Shown here: piece after piece, positions 18,866 through 29,411 of the stretch
Numbering within the stretch: the first letter of the stretch is position 1
Layout: each line of letters starts with the position of its first letter
From: Mytilisepta virgata
Lineage: Eukaryota; Mollusca; Bivalvia; Mytilida; Mytilidae
NCBI GenBank assembly: GCA_028015205.1
Contig: CM051516.1
Coordinates: forward strand, 62,376,230-62,440,229
Direction: 5' to 3'
DNA length: 64,000 bases
Program-made: the position numbers and the translations under genes
The notes under the pieces: generated by a model
Database searches by the model: none
Told to the model about the DNA's origin: nothing
The model's input: the letters and a program-made list of their open reading frames with translations, nothing else

Positions 18866-20174
18866 ATGGCTGAAGGAGGTATTGAATTTGATAATCCTGT
18901 ATTTGATAATGATGATTATGATGAAGAAGAAGAAACGTCTTTTCAAAATGATGAAGAGTTTCAAGAATCTATAAATAAAGAAATTGTAGTATCAAGAAAT
19001 TTATCAGAAGGTGACGTTAAAATTCATAAAAAAAGAAATTACCAGAAAAATGATAAAAAGATTTTATTTAAGAAATAATGAAACTACACGTAATAAAAAT
19101 GGTTTTTCTATTGGGGAAGATAATTATGGAAGACCAATGTTATATGTAAAAAATGAATTAGGTAATGAAGTTGCATTAACATATTACCGTTCTAAAAGAC
19201 TGGATTCAATAGTAACATTTTTATCATTTGACACTCTTCAAAGAAAATATGGGGTTAATTTTGTTAGATATGTTTTAGGTGTGGATGATTTTGAATCATC
19301 TGCTACAAGAATAAGAAAAGGTAGAACAGAGTTTCAGAGAATGTTAAATGAAACACCAATTCTTGAACTCAATAATATAGAAATTCCATCACAAGAAATA
19401 TCTACACAACAAGAAGGACAAGAATTATTAGAAACAGCAAGCAATGCAGAAACATTTGTAAAAGAAATAGAAACTTCATTTAGTAAAGAAACACAAACAA
19501 AAATTACAAAAAGAGAGATGGATGGCATAATCAGTGCAATGACATCAGTAAAAGAAGAGATTTCAAATGAATTAGCAAAACTGAATGAAACAAATAAAGA
19601 GATAGCAAAAGAAAATATCAAATTAGAAAAAGCTAAAAAAGACAATGATGAATTTCAAATAAATAGAATAAAAAGTAGAATAAGAGATTTAGAATCTGAG
19701 AAAAGTGCAAGACTAGAAGTAATTAATATTAATAAAGAAAGATTAAGTAGTCAGGTAAATAGAATTAAAGAGACAATATATAAAGTATTAAACGAAGATA
19801 CAACATTAGGTGAAAGAATTAAAACATTATTCAGAGAACAAGGAATTACAATAGCTAGTATTCTAACTGCTTTTGGAATGATTATTGGTGTTATTATTGA
19901 GACATTTACTGGTGGATCTACTTCTTATTCACCTCCTCCTCCAACACCATCAAAAGGTGGTTTACAAGACTGGATAAAAAAACAATTAAAAAATCTTGGA
20001 AAACTATTAGCTTTTCTTGCAGGAAAATTAGCAGTTGCATTACCAGGTATTATTGGTTCTATTGTGTCTTGGTTGTTATCTACAACTGGAAATATTGTTA
20101 ATTGGTTTGGAAATAATTTATGGGCTTTGCTTGTTTTAGTTGTTGGTTTATTGTATTCTGCTGCCAGGGAATGA
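18866..20174 (+). pseudogene. Long coiled-coil/membrane Polinton protein, one frameshift
   Basis: The first frame starts MAEGGIEFDNPVFDNDDYDE at 18866 and ends at 19078. The second, overlapping frame carries the rest to 20174. The switch lies between 19011 and 19078, most simply in the A7 run near 19028. Together they encode about 435 residues: an acidic N-terminus, a globular part (GRPMLYVKNELGNEVAL), a long coiled coil (about 19530-19800), a helix (TIASILTAFGMIIGVII), a proline hinge (SPPPPTPSKGG), and two further hydrophobic segments (AVALPGIIGSIVSWLL, LWALLVLVVGLLY). The layout matches a long protein found near one end of many Polintons, with no known function. It ends about 30 bp before the right TIR. 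Confidence 0.75.
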
Positions 20175-20200
20175 TAGTATTTTTATTTTAGGAGTGTGCA

Positions 20201-20374
20201 TTGGGGGAAAAATTTTTTTTTTGGGGGGGTGGTTTTAATATTTTTTTATTTTATCTTTCGAGGGGGTTCTGTAAGTGGGGTTTCTAAAATTTTTTTTTTC
20301 TTTTTTTTTGGGGGGGTTCTAAAAAAAAATTTTTTTGGGGGGGTGCGCTGGACTAGCCCAAATACTATACTACT
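20201..20374 (-). repeat. Polinton right terminal inverted repeat
   Basis: Complement of 6047-6220, ending ACTATACTACT next to TGTAAG (20375-20380). It differs from the left copy by a few substitutions and homopolymer length changes. The predicted frames across it are artefacts of the G/T runs. Confidence 0.95.
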
Positions 20375-21050
20375 TGTAAGTTGGGTTGCCAAGTGAATTT
20401 TCAATACCCCTCTCCTTAATCTGGCAGTCAATGTAGTGTCTTTTGTAGACAAAAGCTACTAGTATGTTGTTTGCAGATTTGTCATCTGGAGGTATGATCG
20501 TTAAAAACAATGTCAGATTTAAAACTCTTGGGCATTCTAAGGTGTCAAATGGGTGCACGAAATAATGACTTTATCGACCTGATCTAATTCGAATGTGTTT
20601 AGACGTCTTCGCCCATTTTCTGGCATAATCCTCAAATGCATCAACCAGTGTTTTGATATTGTGTTTCCAGTTGATAGGCTATGGCTCACGATATATTGGA
20701 CCTTTTGCGAGGATTTCTTTCAATTACGTATTATTAACGATATTAACGTCGCCTGTAATAACGTGGCCAGCTGGACTATAAGTAAAAGGACAATAGGAGG
20801 AGGAGCAACAAAGTTGTTTTGATTCAAAGTCATCAATTTTGAGGTCGCACAATACCCTTTTGTGGTTGAAAGATGGTTTTGTATAGATATAGGATATAAC
20901 TGACACATGACTGACTGGTCTTTTAAATAAGGTGGAACTTCAGATGTTACGTTTTTTTTTGTGTAAGATATTGTCAAGGCATCTAGGCCTTTGTTAACAA
21001 AATTAATTAAAAATGAACGACGTTCTGGTTCATTACCGACGTGCTAACAG
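20375..21050 (-). pseudogene. 5' half of the decayed reverse-transcriptase gene
   Basis: Minus-strand relic running into the Polinton target site. From high to low coordinates: VPPYLKDQSV near 20940, an SPAGHVITGDVNIV segment near 20780-20740 (the clearest landmark of this RT group), an EDYARKWAKTS-like stretch near 20625, then PPDDKSANNILV and KRHYIDC near 20490-20440, and NSLGNPTY just before TGTAAG. Several frame changes are needed, so it is long dead. Removing the Polinton and one target copy joins this frame to the one at 6040-5775. Confidence 0.75.
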
Positions 21051-21615
21051 GCCTAAATAATCTGTCTTGGCAATATCCAGCACAATGGCAATTACTATAT
21101 ATTTAATTTTTTTCACATTTTTATTCGTCATTTTTCTAATCTTTGAAAAATCTACTCTGAAACTACAGGATGAATTTCAGCCCAAACTTAGGCTGAAAGA
21201 TACTTAATTTGGGTATCTAGTATAAAGTGTTAGTTTTATTTTCCTATCTATCAAGAAACGTGGTTGCCATGGCTAAAAATAGAGCATAGGTGAAAATGTA
21301 AATATCATAGATATTGATCCTTTATCCATTCGTTTCTGGTATGGATCATATCTCTGGCCTTACATTGATACCGTGCTACTGTATTCAACGTTTCGTTTTT
21401 TGTTTGTTTTTTTTCCAGGAAATTTGTCCTAGGGAAACCATCTTCAGAAGCCCCATTTGTTTTTTTATTTATTTTTTTTTCCATTTCATGTTTCAATAAA
21501 TCTTTTAAATATATATTATTTTAAAGATATATTAGTGGTATTTATTGCGTACAGCACTTCATGTGACTATTTTTCACCGGTTGTTTTCGTTGACGATTAT
21601 TTAATAGCCGCTATA
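21051..21615. other. Spacer with a worn reverse copy of the hairpin repeat family
   Basis: Around 21110-21300 the minus strand shows family-like fragments (a GAGTAGATTTTTCAAAG stretch, a TTTTTAGCCATGGCAACC stretch). Nothing coding is recognised. It probably represents an old copy without its termini. Confidence 0.4.
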
Positions 21616-22041
21616 TGGCACGCCGTTTTTATATTTATTCACATTCCAAGATATCTTATTTATTTAACAAGATATCTTATTAAGTATTAAGATATCTTTA
21701 ATTTTTATAAGATATCTTATTTAATTTGAAAGTAAATAAGATATTTCTATAAGTTAATAAGATATCTCTATTAGTTAATAAGATATCTTATAAAGTATAT
21801 AAGATATCTCTATTATTAACTATATAAAAGATATCTTATATATTTAATAAGATATCTTTATAAAATTTTTAATAAGATATCTTATTTAATATATAAGAAA
21901 TCTTATTTAATATCTAAGAAATCTTATTTAATAAATCATATATCTCATTTTATTATTAAGATATCTTAATTAGTTTATAAGATATCTTATTTAACTAAAT
22001 AAGATATCTCGAAATTGAATAAATATAACAACGGCGTGCCA
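21616..22041. mobile_element. MITE with GATATC-palindrome array
   Basis: Inverted ends TGGCACGCCGT...TATTTATTCA and complement (21616 and 22041) with TA on both sides (21614-21615, 22042-22043). The interior is made of some 13 GATATC sites, mostly as AAGATATCTTA spaced 15-30 bp. There is no coding frame. The TA target and short length suggest a Tc1/mariner-related MITE. Confidence 0.85.
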
Positions 22042-22229
22042 TACCGCTAATCGTATATACGATTCTGCGTGGAAGTGCAGTTGATTCTACAGTTTGTTGA
22101 TTAATCGTTTTAATTTAATCGCCCTTTAGGAATAATTGATAGTTTCATGGTTATCTATTTTAACCATATATCATTAGAAGACATTTGTATTTACTTTTAG
22201 TCATTTCTTTTTAATTATAGAATATATTA

Positions 22230-24021
22230 ACTGGTGTATCGTTTAATATATTCACAAATGAAATCCGACGTATTTTGGATAATAGTGATGCGTTTTGAGA
22301 GTGTTTCGTTGTCTTGCATTTTGACAATTCCAATTTATTGTTTTCATTGAAATATTAGGATTATTGTGAAAGAAATATGATATTCTTAGTTTTCTTTCAA
22401 ATATCCTAAAGTCTTTCATTAATAGTTTTCCCGATGTTTTGCATGAACGGACGAAATTTAGTCCCTTTTCTGATATATATTTTAATATATTCACCAATGT
22501 AATGCAATGATTTTTGGATTACATTGATAAATTTTGCACGAGTGCCTCTTTCTTTTTAGGAAAGATTAGAGTGCTTAGTTGTATTGTATTAATTGTTTTC
22601 CCGATGTTTCGTAGGTATGGACGAAATTTATTCCCTTTTTTGTAATATATATTTTAATATATTCACCAATATAATCCGTTGTATTTTTATTACATTGATA
22701 CGTTTTACAGGAGTTTCTCTTTCTTTTTTGGAAAGATTAGAGTGTTTGGTATGTTTGTATTTTGACAATTCCAATTTGCTATTTTCATTGAAATGTTAGG
22801 ATCATTGTTAAAGAAATATGATAATCTCGGTTTTCTTTCAAATATCCAAAGGTCTTTCATTATTTGTTTTTCCGATGTTTCACAAATAGGGGCGAGATTT
22901 AGTCCCTTTTGTAACACCAAGGTTTCAATGTCTTTCAATTTTCCTGACGACAAGTTCGGTATGAATTGTTTATCCAACCCAAGAAGCATTTTTGCTTGTG
23001 TTTGTTTGTAGGCTTAAACTTTTTAATTCGTTTAGCCCCTTTTTAGCATACAGAATGTGTCAAATTATAAATATTGGTGACACAAGTTTCAAGATTTAAT
23101 GTGATTTGATTGGATGTATTGTCCAGGATAATTTTCATATGGTTGTGACTATCTGACAAGCGATAGTTCCGGTTTTGTTATGCACCTCTTCCGGCGTGTT
23201 TCTACGAATAGGTTGTTAATTGAGAATGTGAATAATCTAGTCTTATGACCTAATACACTATTGTTTGATAACTTTAGATATTTCACTAATAACAGAAACA
23301 AAAGATGATTTTTTTCTCCCAGTTTTTTCTTAATTACATATATAATATAAGATTTTATGATTAAAGTTAGTAGTTTTTAAGCAGTTTTCACTTATTTCAT
23401 AGTGAATTTTAAAAGTTCATGTTTGCTGTTTGCATCCCTTTGTCAATATTATTACCACTATAATGCATTGTATTTTGGCTTACATTGATACATGTTGCAA
23501 GAGTATCTCTTTCTTTTTAGGAAAGATTAGAGTGTTTCGTTGTTTTGCATTTTGACAATTCCAATTTACTGTTTTCATTTTTAAATGTTAGGATTATTGT
23601 GAAAGAAATATGATATTCTTAGTTTTCTTTCAAATATACTAAAGTCTTTCATTAATTATTTTCCCGATGTTATGCAGGAACGGACGAAATTTAGTCCCTT
23701 TTCTTATATATATTTTAATATATTCACCAATTTAATTCAGTGAATTTTGGATTATATTGATAAATTTTTCACGAGTGCCTCTTTCTTTTTAGGAAAGATT
23801 AGAGTGCTTGGTTGTCTTGCATTAATTGTTTTCCCGATGTTTCGTAGGTATGGACGAAATTTAGTCCCTTTTTGTACTATATATTTTAATATATTCACCA
23901 ATGTAATCTGTTGTATTTTTGATTACATTGACACATTTTGCAGGAGTCTCTCTTTCTTTTTTGGAAAGATTAAATTGTTTCGTTGTCTTGCTTTTTTACA
24001 ATTCCAATGCATTGTTTTCAT
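22230..24021 (+). repeat. Diverged tandem/dispersed repeat block
   Basis: Three recurring segments appear in order several times: one beginning TTTAATATATTCACCAATG (near 22238, 22485, 22655, 23715, 23890), one with GACAATTCCAATTTATTG and GAAATATGATATTCT, and one with CCCGATGTTT and GACGAAATTTAGTCCC. Full units are about 260 bp, shorter ones about 165 bp. 23010-23450 between the copies shows no repeat structure. The block continues after the LINE at 25646-25940. Confidence 0.75.
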
Positions 24022-25448
24022 CCTCCCTCACATTTATTTTTAACAAAATGATAGATAAAGGCATTTTTCCTGATGTTTTAAAAAATGCAAAGGTATCACC
24101 TATTTTCAAGGATGGAAACAATGATCTACCAACAAATTACAGACCAATATCAGTACTGCCTACCATCTCTAAGCTAATAGAACGACATGTTCAAAAACAT
24201 TTATATAATTATTTATCCAAGTTTAATCTCCTTCATCCAGCACAATCCGGATTTAGGCCAGGACATTCATGTCAAACAGCTCTCATCAATATCACTGATA
24301 AATTTTTAGAAGAAATGAATAAGGGACATTTAAACCTTGCAATTCTCTTAGATTTAAAAAAAGCGTTTGATGTTGTAGATCATGAAATCCTTTGTAAAAA
24401 GTTGAAAATATATGGTTGTGATGAAAACAGTGTTTCTTTCTTCGAGTCTTACTTGTATAATAGAACACAGCAAGTTCAAATTGGAAATTTTCAATCAGAT
24501 AAACTGCCCATTAAGTTTGGTGTTCCCCAGGGTTCAATACTGGGACCTCTCTTGTTCATTATGTATATAAATGACTTGCCATTACACATAAAAAATTGTA
24601 GAACTGATTTATATGCAGATGATTCAACTATACACTTGTCTGGTAAAGAAATAAGGGAATTACAACCCAAAGTACAAGAAGACTTAACTGAAATAGAAAA
24701 ATGGTGCAATAACAACAAGATGTTTGTAAATTGCAGTAAGACAAAATGTATGGTAATTGGAACAAGACAAAACATTTTATCACAGACTGTCAATCCTGTC
24801 TTGACAATAAATTCAGAAATTTTGCAAAATTCTAAGTGTGAAAAATTGTTGGGAATAAAAGTTGACACCAACTTAAATTGGACACATCAAATTGATCAAG
24901 TATGCTCAAAAATTTCTAGTCGGATCTACCTCCTATCAAAAATCAAAAAGTTTTTAAATCTTTCAAGAAAGCTTTTTTACACTGGCTATATTCTTCCGCT
25001 AATTGACTATTGTATAATTATTTGGGGAAACTGCAGTATTGATAGTCTCAACCATGTTATAAAACTGCAAAAAAGGGCAGCAAGGCTTATTCTTGATGCA
25101 GATTTTCTTGCTCCATCAGCTCCCTTAATAAAAGAACTGGGGTGGATGACGGTTGAAAACAGAATTGCATACCATAAATGTACCTTGACCTTCAAATGTT
25201 TAAATAATATATCCCCTTTATATTTGACTGATAGAATTAAGTATATTTCAGAAAGCAATCCATATAATTTAAGAAATATTGTAGATGGTAATTTATATGT
25301 CCCAAAATCGAAAACTGAACTGTTTAAAAAGTCATTCAGCTACACTGGGCCTCTTCTATGGAACAGTCTACCAAGCTCAGTGCGAAACACAAAGAGTTTT
25401 GGGACTTTTAAACAAAATCTAAAGGCTTATTTGTTAAATAAACAGTAG
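24022..25448 (+). CDS. LINE reverse transcriptase, C-terminal part
   Basis: Open for about 475 codons without stop, which suggests a young insertion. Landmarks: NYRPISVLPTISKLIER, FRPGHSCQTAL, LLDLKKAFDVVDHEIL, a GVPQGSILGPLLFIMYINDL block and the catalytic LYADDST. Downstream are the LLGIKVDTNLNW segment and a thumb/C-terminal region with LIDYCIIIWGN and LQKRAARLILDA. The sequence upstream of 24022 in the same frame is tandem repeat, not gene. The domain order and the LWNSLPSSVRN end fit Jockey/CR1-L2 clade ORF2. No endonuclease and no own start codon context. Confidence 0.88.
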
Positions 25449-25605
25449 GTCTCAATCTTGTGTATTAGCCTAAATGTATTGTACTATGCAAATATTTTGA
25501 CAATATTGTGTATTATTGTAATGTTTTTTTTATATATGCTTTAAATTGTAAATGAGGGCCTCAGGGAAGATTAGTTTGTACTAACTGTGCTACCCTCTTG
25601 AAATA

Positions 25606-25644
<39 letters not shown>

Positions 25645-25645
25645 G
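24022..25645 (+). mobile_element. 5'-truncated non-LTR retrotransposon (LINE)
   Basis: It interrupts the tandem block within its GTTTTCATTGAAATGTTAGG segment and ends in an ATT microsatellite (about 25608-25643) after an AATAAAGTA tail. The endonuclease part is missing, so it is a dead-on-arrival copy of a Jockey/CR1/L2-like element. Confidence 0.88.
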
Positions 25646-25940
25646 TTAGGAATATTGTGAAATATGATATTCTCAGTTTTCTTTCAAATATCCCAAAGTC
25701 TTTCATTAATTATTTCCCGATGTTTTTCAAATACGGACGGAATTTAGTCCCTTTTCTAATACTAGTATATATTTTTTAATATATTCATCAATGTCGCCCG
25801 TTGTATTTCATATTACATTAATAATTATTTTGCAAGAGTGTCTTTTTCTTTTTAGGAAAGATTAAAGTGTTTGGTTGTCTTGCATTTTGACAATTCCAAT
25901 TTATTGTTTTCATTGTAATGTACTTTTTGCTTAAATCTAA
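25646..25940 (+). repeat. Continuation of the tandem block after the LINE
   Basis: Carries GTTAGGAATATTGTGAAATATG, CCCGATGTTTTTCAAATACGG, a TATTCATCAATG segment and GGAAAGATTAAAGTGTTTGG, i.e. the same segments as 22230-24021 in the same order. A worn reverse copy of the hairpin repeat follows at about 25960-26100. Confidence 0.75.
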
Positions 25941-26234
25941 AAAAAAAAATAAAGTAGTTAGAGCAGAAATGAGTTGGTCAAAATGTTTATGAGGGCCACA
26001 TCTCCCTGCCATGAAATATTCAGACGAATCGGTCAACTCATATTAGTGTTATTGCCTCTGAATTGTTAATTTTAAGGCCATTTTGCAGCTATTGCCTTAG
26101 ACACAGTAAATTTCAGTAAAATTACTACAAAACCATCTAGCTTATTTTTTTCCAACAGACAATATCCGAAGCTATCGGCATCAGATCATTACTTTATACT
26201 GTATGATAATGTAATGATGTTATTAACTTTACAG

Positions 26235-26270
26235 GCGAGTTTTTAACGAAGAACACAGAAGTTCAAAATG
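26235..26270 (+). CDS. Short internal exon ahead of the second RING exon
   Basis: A 36-nt exon bounded by CTTTACAG at its 5' side and G|GTACGTT at its 3' side. Read as (n)GC GAG TTT TTA it encodes EFLTKNTEVQN plus one base. That base joins the AT at 26622 to make Asp, the same phase as at 143. The fit of splice sites and phase supports it, but no homology is claimed. Confidence 0.5.
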
Positions 26271-26621
26271 GTACGTTGTTTTAATTAGTATACTAATGGT
26301 GTACCTTAATTAAGCATATCATCTTGGTTATATCTGGTAAATAGTTCTAACTCAATTTGAATTTGATGAAATTGATATTATGATGGAATTATTTGGATTT
26401 TTTGACAGTGTAAAAAATTGGTATCAAAACATTTTTTTTTTACCTTGTCCCCTTGGGTGTAATTTTTGGCTTTTAAAAGTGTTAGAACAAACATGTCAAT
26501 TGAAATTTTAGAGGAGGCACAAACTAAGGGTAGTTTTATTTTGTCTTAAGTATTTAAATATACAGAACACATCTTTAAAGTTGGATCCAACCAAATTTTA
26601 ATTTGCGGTTTGCTTTTTCAG

Positions 26622-26812
26622 ATCCTTCAAGACTGAAAGAAATTAATAGAAAATTGAAAGAAAGTCTACTGTGTGTTCTTTGCAAATCAAACGAAATATC
26701 AATGTTGTTCATAAACTGTGGACATAGAATGTCATGCGAAAAATGTGCTAAAGCTCTTTTTCAGTGTCCGAAATACAACCAAACAATTAAAAAGTGTGTG
26801 AAGATATTTTGA
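26622..26812 (+). CDS. Second BIRC/IAP-type RING exon, last ligand lost
   Basis: Acceptor TTTTTCAG at 26614-26621. The exon encodes DPSRLKEINRKLKESLLC and ends KKCVKIF at TGA 26810-26812. It aligns with the exon at 143-339 along its whole length, so the two are paralogous last exons. Ligands CVLC, NCGH and SCEKC are kept, but the final CPxC pair reads CPKY: the eighth zinc ligand is replaced by Tyr. The second zinc site is therefore probably impaired and the exon may be a pseudogene or a non-catalytic variant. The open frame and good splice site argue that decay is recent or partial. Confidence 0.65.
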
Positions 26813-27399
26813 TCATAATAAATATTTTGAGTGTGTTATGGTTGTTTATATGTACGGATATTTACCACCTTTACCGAGACCCAAGTGTTAGTTCTGATAA
26901 AATGCATGGCTATAGAAGTTTGTATATGTCCAGAACCTCTAACACAACAGCACACCATCTAATAACATTCTTCTAAAACATGTTCTCCATTGCCCCAGTA
27001 CATGTAGTTTCGGGAGAGAAATTAGATCTAATTTTTCTAATATACTTTCAGTTTTGTGGCAACAGTTGGCCCATGACCACAGTTTTTTTATAGCATTTTC
27101 ATCTAAACATGAATTCAAACTAGAAAAATTGCACCAGCTCAAACTTTATAATCTTTTTTTGATTCAATGTACATTCATAACTGGAAAATATATCAAAATT
27201 ATAGAAAATTCTACCATTGCTAATTCTAGAAATGCCTTTAAGGGGTGTAGTTATCATTCAGTTAGCCCAAACATCATGAAATGTGGTCATTTCGACAGTG
27301 GTTAATTTACAACTTTTACATACTTCTGATTAAAAAGCTGTTTAAAATTAAGTACTATGACCCTTGTGCTTTATATATATAATAACTAGGATACCTGAA
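26813..27399. other. Downstream region of the RING exon
   Basis: Presumed 3' untranslated and intergenic sequence; AATAAATA follows the stop at about 26818. No further gene seen. Confidence 0.4.
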
Positions 27400-29411
27400 A
27401 CAAGAGGCTCTCAAGAGCCTGAATCGCTCACCTGGCAAACAACGCACTATAAACTAAATTATTATATTAATGTTTTTTGTAAATTAAACTGAGTATTAAA
27501 GGTCACGTAAAATGCTTAAAATACCTTTAAAAGCCTTTCAAGAACCTCTGGAAAGAAATGGGCATGAGTTCTCCCTACGCTTGATTAAGATACAGTCATG
27601 GTCAATCTGATGATTCACAATACAAAATACAAGCTTTAATTCATCTTCAAATACAAGTATAAATCTTTTGGTCTATATGTTGTCTTCGTTTTTAAAATGT
27701 TTGAAAGAAGTTATGTAAAAATTGTGGGTTAAGGCTTTTTATTGTACTTGAAAAGGAAATATTGCAGGAACAATCATGCTAAGTTTCATCCAAATCCCCC
27801 CAGTAGTTTCAGAGGAGATGTTTGAAAATTTGTTAACAACGATGATGACAGACACCAAGTGATGGCATATTAAAAGCTCACATATTATAAAGTTTAATCA
27901 TTGTTATACAACATTCTCATCATCACCATTCACTAAGGATACCATGTTTACTTTAAAAACCAAATATTGTTGAAATCCGAGCAAGTGTAAAATAGAAATA
28001 GAGATTCCGAGTGATTTAATTGCAGATTGTAAGTGGTCATCCATATTCTTACCTTTCAAGGGCAAAAAGACTGATACTTGATTTGAGTGTCATTGGAAAA
28101 GATAACAACAATTGAGCAGGTAACCAGTTTGGGAAAAGGTTAAAACAATGAGTGCTGACCACAGCCAGTTTCAAAACTAATTTCACAAAAAATACATAAA
28201 TATATACATCTAATGAAAGTTATTTTTAAGTACTATTGTAAATTAGGGTAACATTGAATTTATATTTTAATAAATAGCCATTTAAAAACAAATTTACACG
28301 CAATCAAAAGCTTTTTTTCATTTTCTACAGTTTGCCATCTATAAGGCATCAACAGTTATTTTGACATTTAAGGGACAAAACTTTAACTCCTAAAGGGCTC
28401 ATTTAAACATTTTGCAAACTAAGGGAAATGCTGTGAAAATGGTCAATTTTGATGTTCTAAGGGGAATAACTCCTAAAAGGAATGATCATACAACTTAATA
28501 AGTACAAATTTCAAAAAAAAATCAAGAAAAAGGGCAATAACTCCTACATGGGTGGTTACATCTTCTTCAAAATTTCAAAGCAGGTAGATCTTGAGGTGTT
28601 GAACACTTTAGCTTCCCATCAGAATTTTGATATCTGTCACCATTTTTGAGTTATTTGCAAAAAACTGCAATTTACCCCTATGTTCTATTTTTAGCCATGG
28701 CACCCATGTTTTTTTACAAATCAAAAATCCAAACGATAGTTTAGTAGCACTCATGCCAAGGAACAACAACACTAAGTTTGGTTGCAATTAAACTTATGGT
28801 GTAAGAGGAGTTAACGATTTTATTACAATGAATAAAGACTGCAAAAATGGTCAATTTTGACGATCTAAGGGGAATAACTCCTAAAAGGAACGAACCTACA
28901 ACTTCGATCCTGTTACAAATTTTGTAGATCTTTGTGTGCCTAACAATATGAAATTTAAATTTTTCAAATTTCCTTTATAGTATCCAAGATATTGAGCTTA
29001 ATAAGTGCAAAATTTGAAAAAAATGCAGAAAAAGGGCAATAACTCCTACATGGGTCGTTGGATCTTCTTCAAAATTTCAGGGCAGGTAGATCTTGAGGTG
29101 CTGAACACTTTTACCCTATGCCAGAATTTTGATATCTGTTATGGTTTTTGAGTTATTTGCAAAAAACTGCAATTTACCCCTATGTTCTATTTTTAGCCAT
29201 GGTGGCCATGTTTTTTTACGAATCAAAAATCCAAACGATAGTTTTGTAGCACATATACCAATAAACAACTGTACGAAGTTTGGTTGCAATTGGTCTTATG
29301 GTGTCAGAGGAGTTAACGTTTGAAAAAGTTTACGGACGGACGACGGACGGACGGACGACGGACGCCAAGTGATGGCAATAGCTCACATGACCCTTCGGGT
29401 CTGGTGAGCTA
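27400..29411 (+). repeat. Hairpin-ended repeat, copy 1 (complete)
   Basis: Starts ACAAGAGGCTCTCAAGAGCC (5' hairpin AGGCTCT-ca-AGAGCCT) followed by GCTCACCTG. It ends with a GACGGACG tract, GCCAAGTGATGGCAATAG and the hairpin AGCTCACATGACCC-ttc-GGGTCTGGTGAGCT. The interior consists of diverged modules of roughly 300-500 bp. Each opens with GGGCAATAACTCC and passes through CCCCTATGTTCTATTTTTAG, GCCATGTTTTT and GAGGAGTTAACG. Frames within (for example at 29129) recur in other copies but look non-coding. Confidence 0.85.

Larger units (their letters stand above)
6047..20374. mobile_element. Polinton/Maverick virus-like DNA transposon, complete
   Basis: A 14,328-bp element starting AGTAGTATAGTATTTGGGCT and ending with the complement, flanked by the identical 6-bp sequence TGTAAG at 6041-6046 and 20375-20380. 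A 6-bp duplication, long TIRs with an AG start, and a gene set of retroviral-type integrase, protein-primed DNA polymerase B, packaging ATPase and two jelly-roll capsid proteins define Polintons. Base composition inside is markedly AT-rich, with long homopolymers. I find no Ulp1/adenovirus-type maturation protease. Intact frames include polymerase, major capsid, penton and several small proteins. Integrase, ATPase and several others carry single lesions, and one gene holds a nested fold-back element. It was inserted into an older RT relic on the minus strand. Confidence 0.97.

Noticed and set aside
20196..20452. Short frames of F/G/K runs at the right Polinton end
   Set aside because: Translation of homopolymer G/T/A runs of the TIR.
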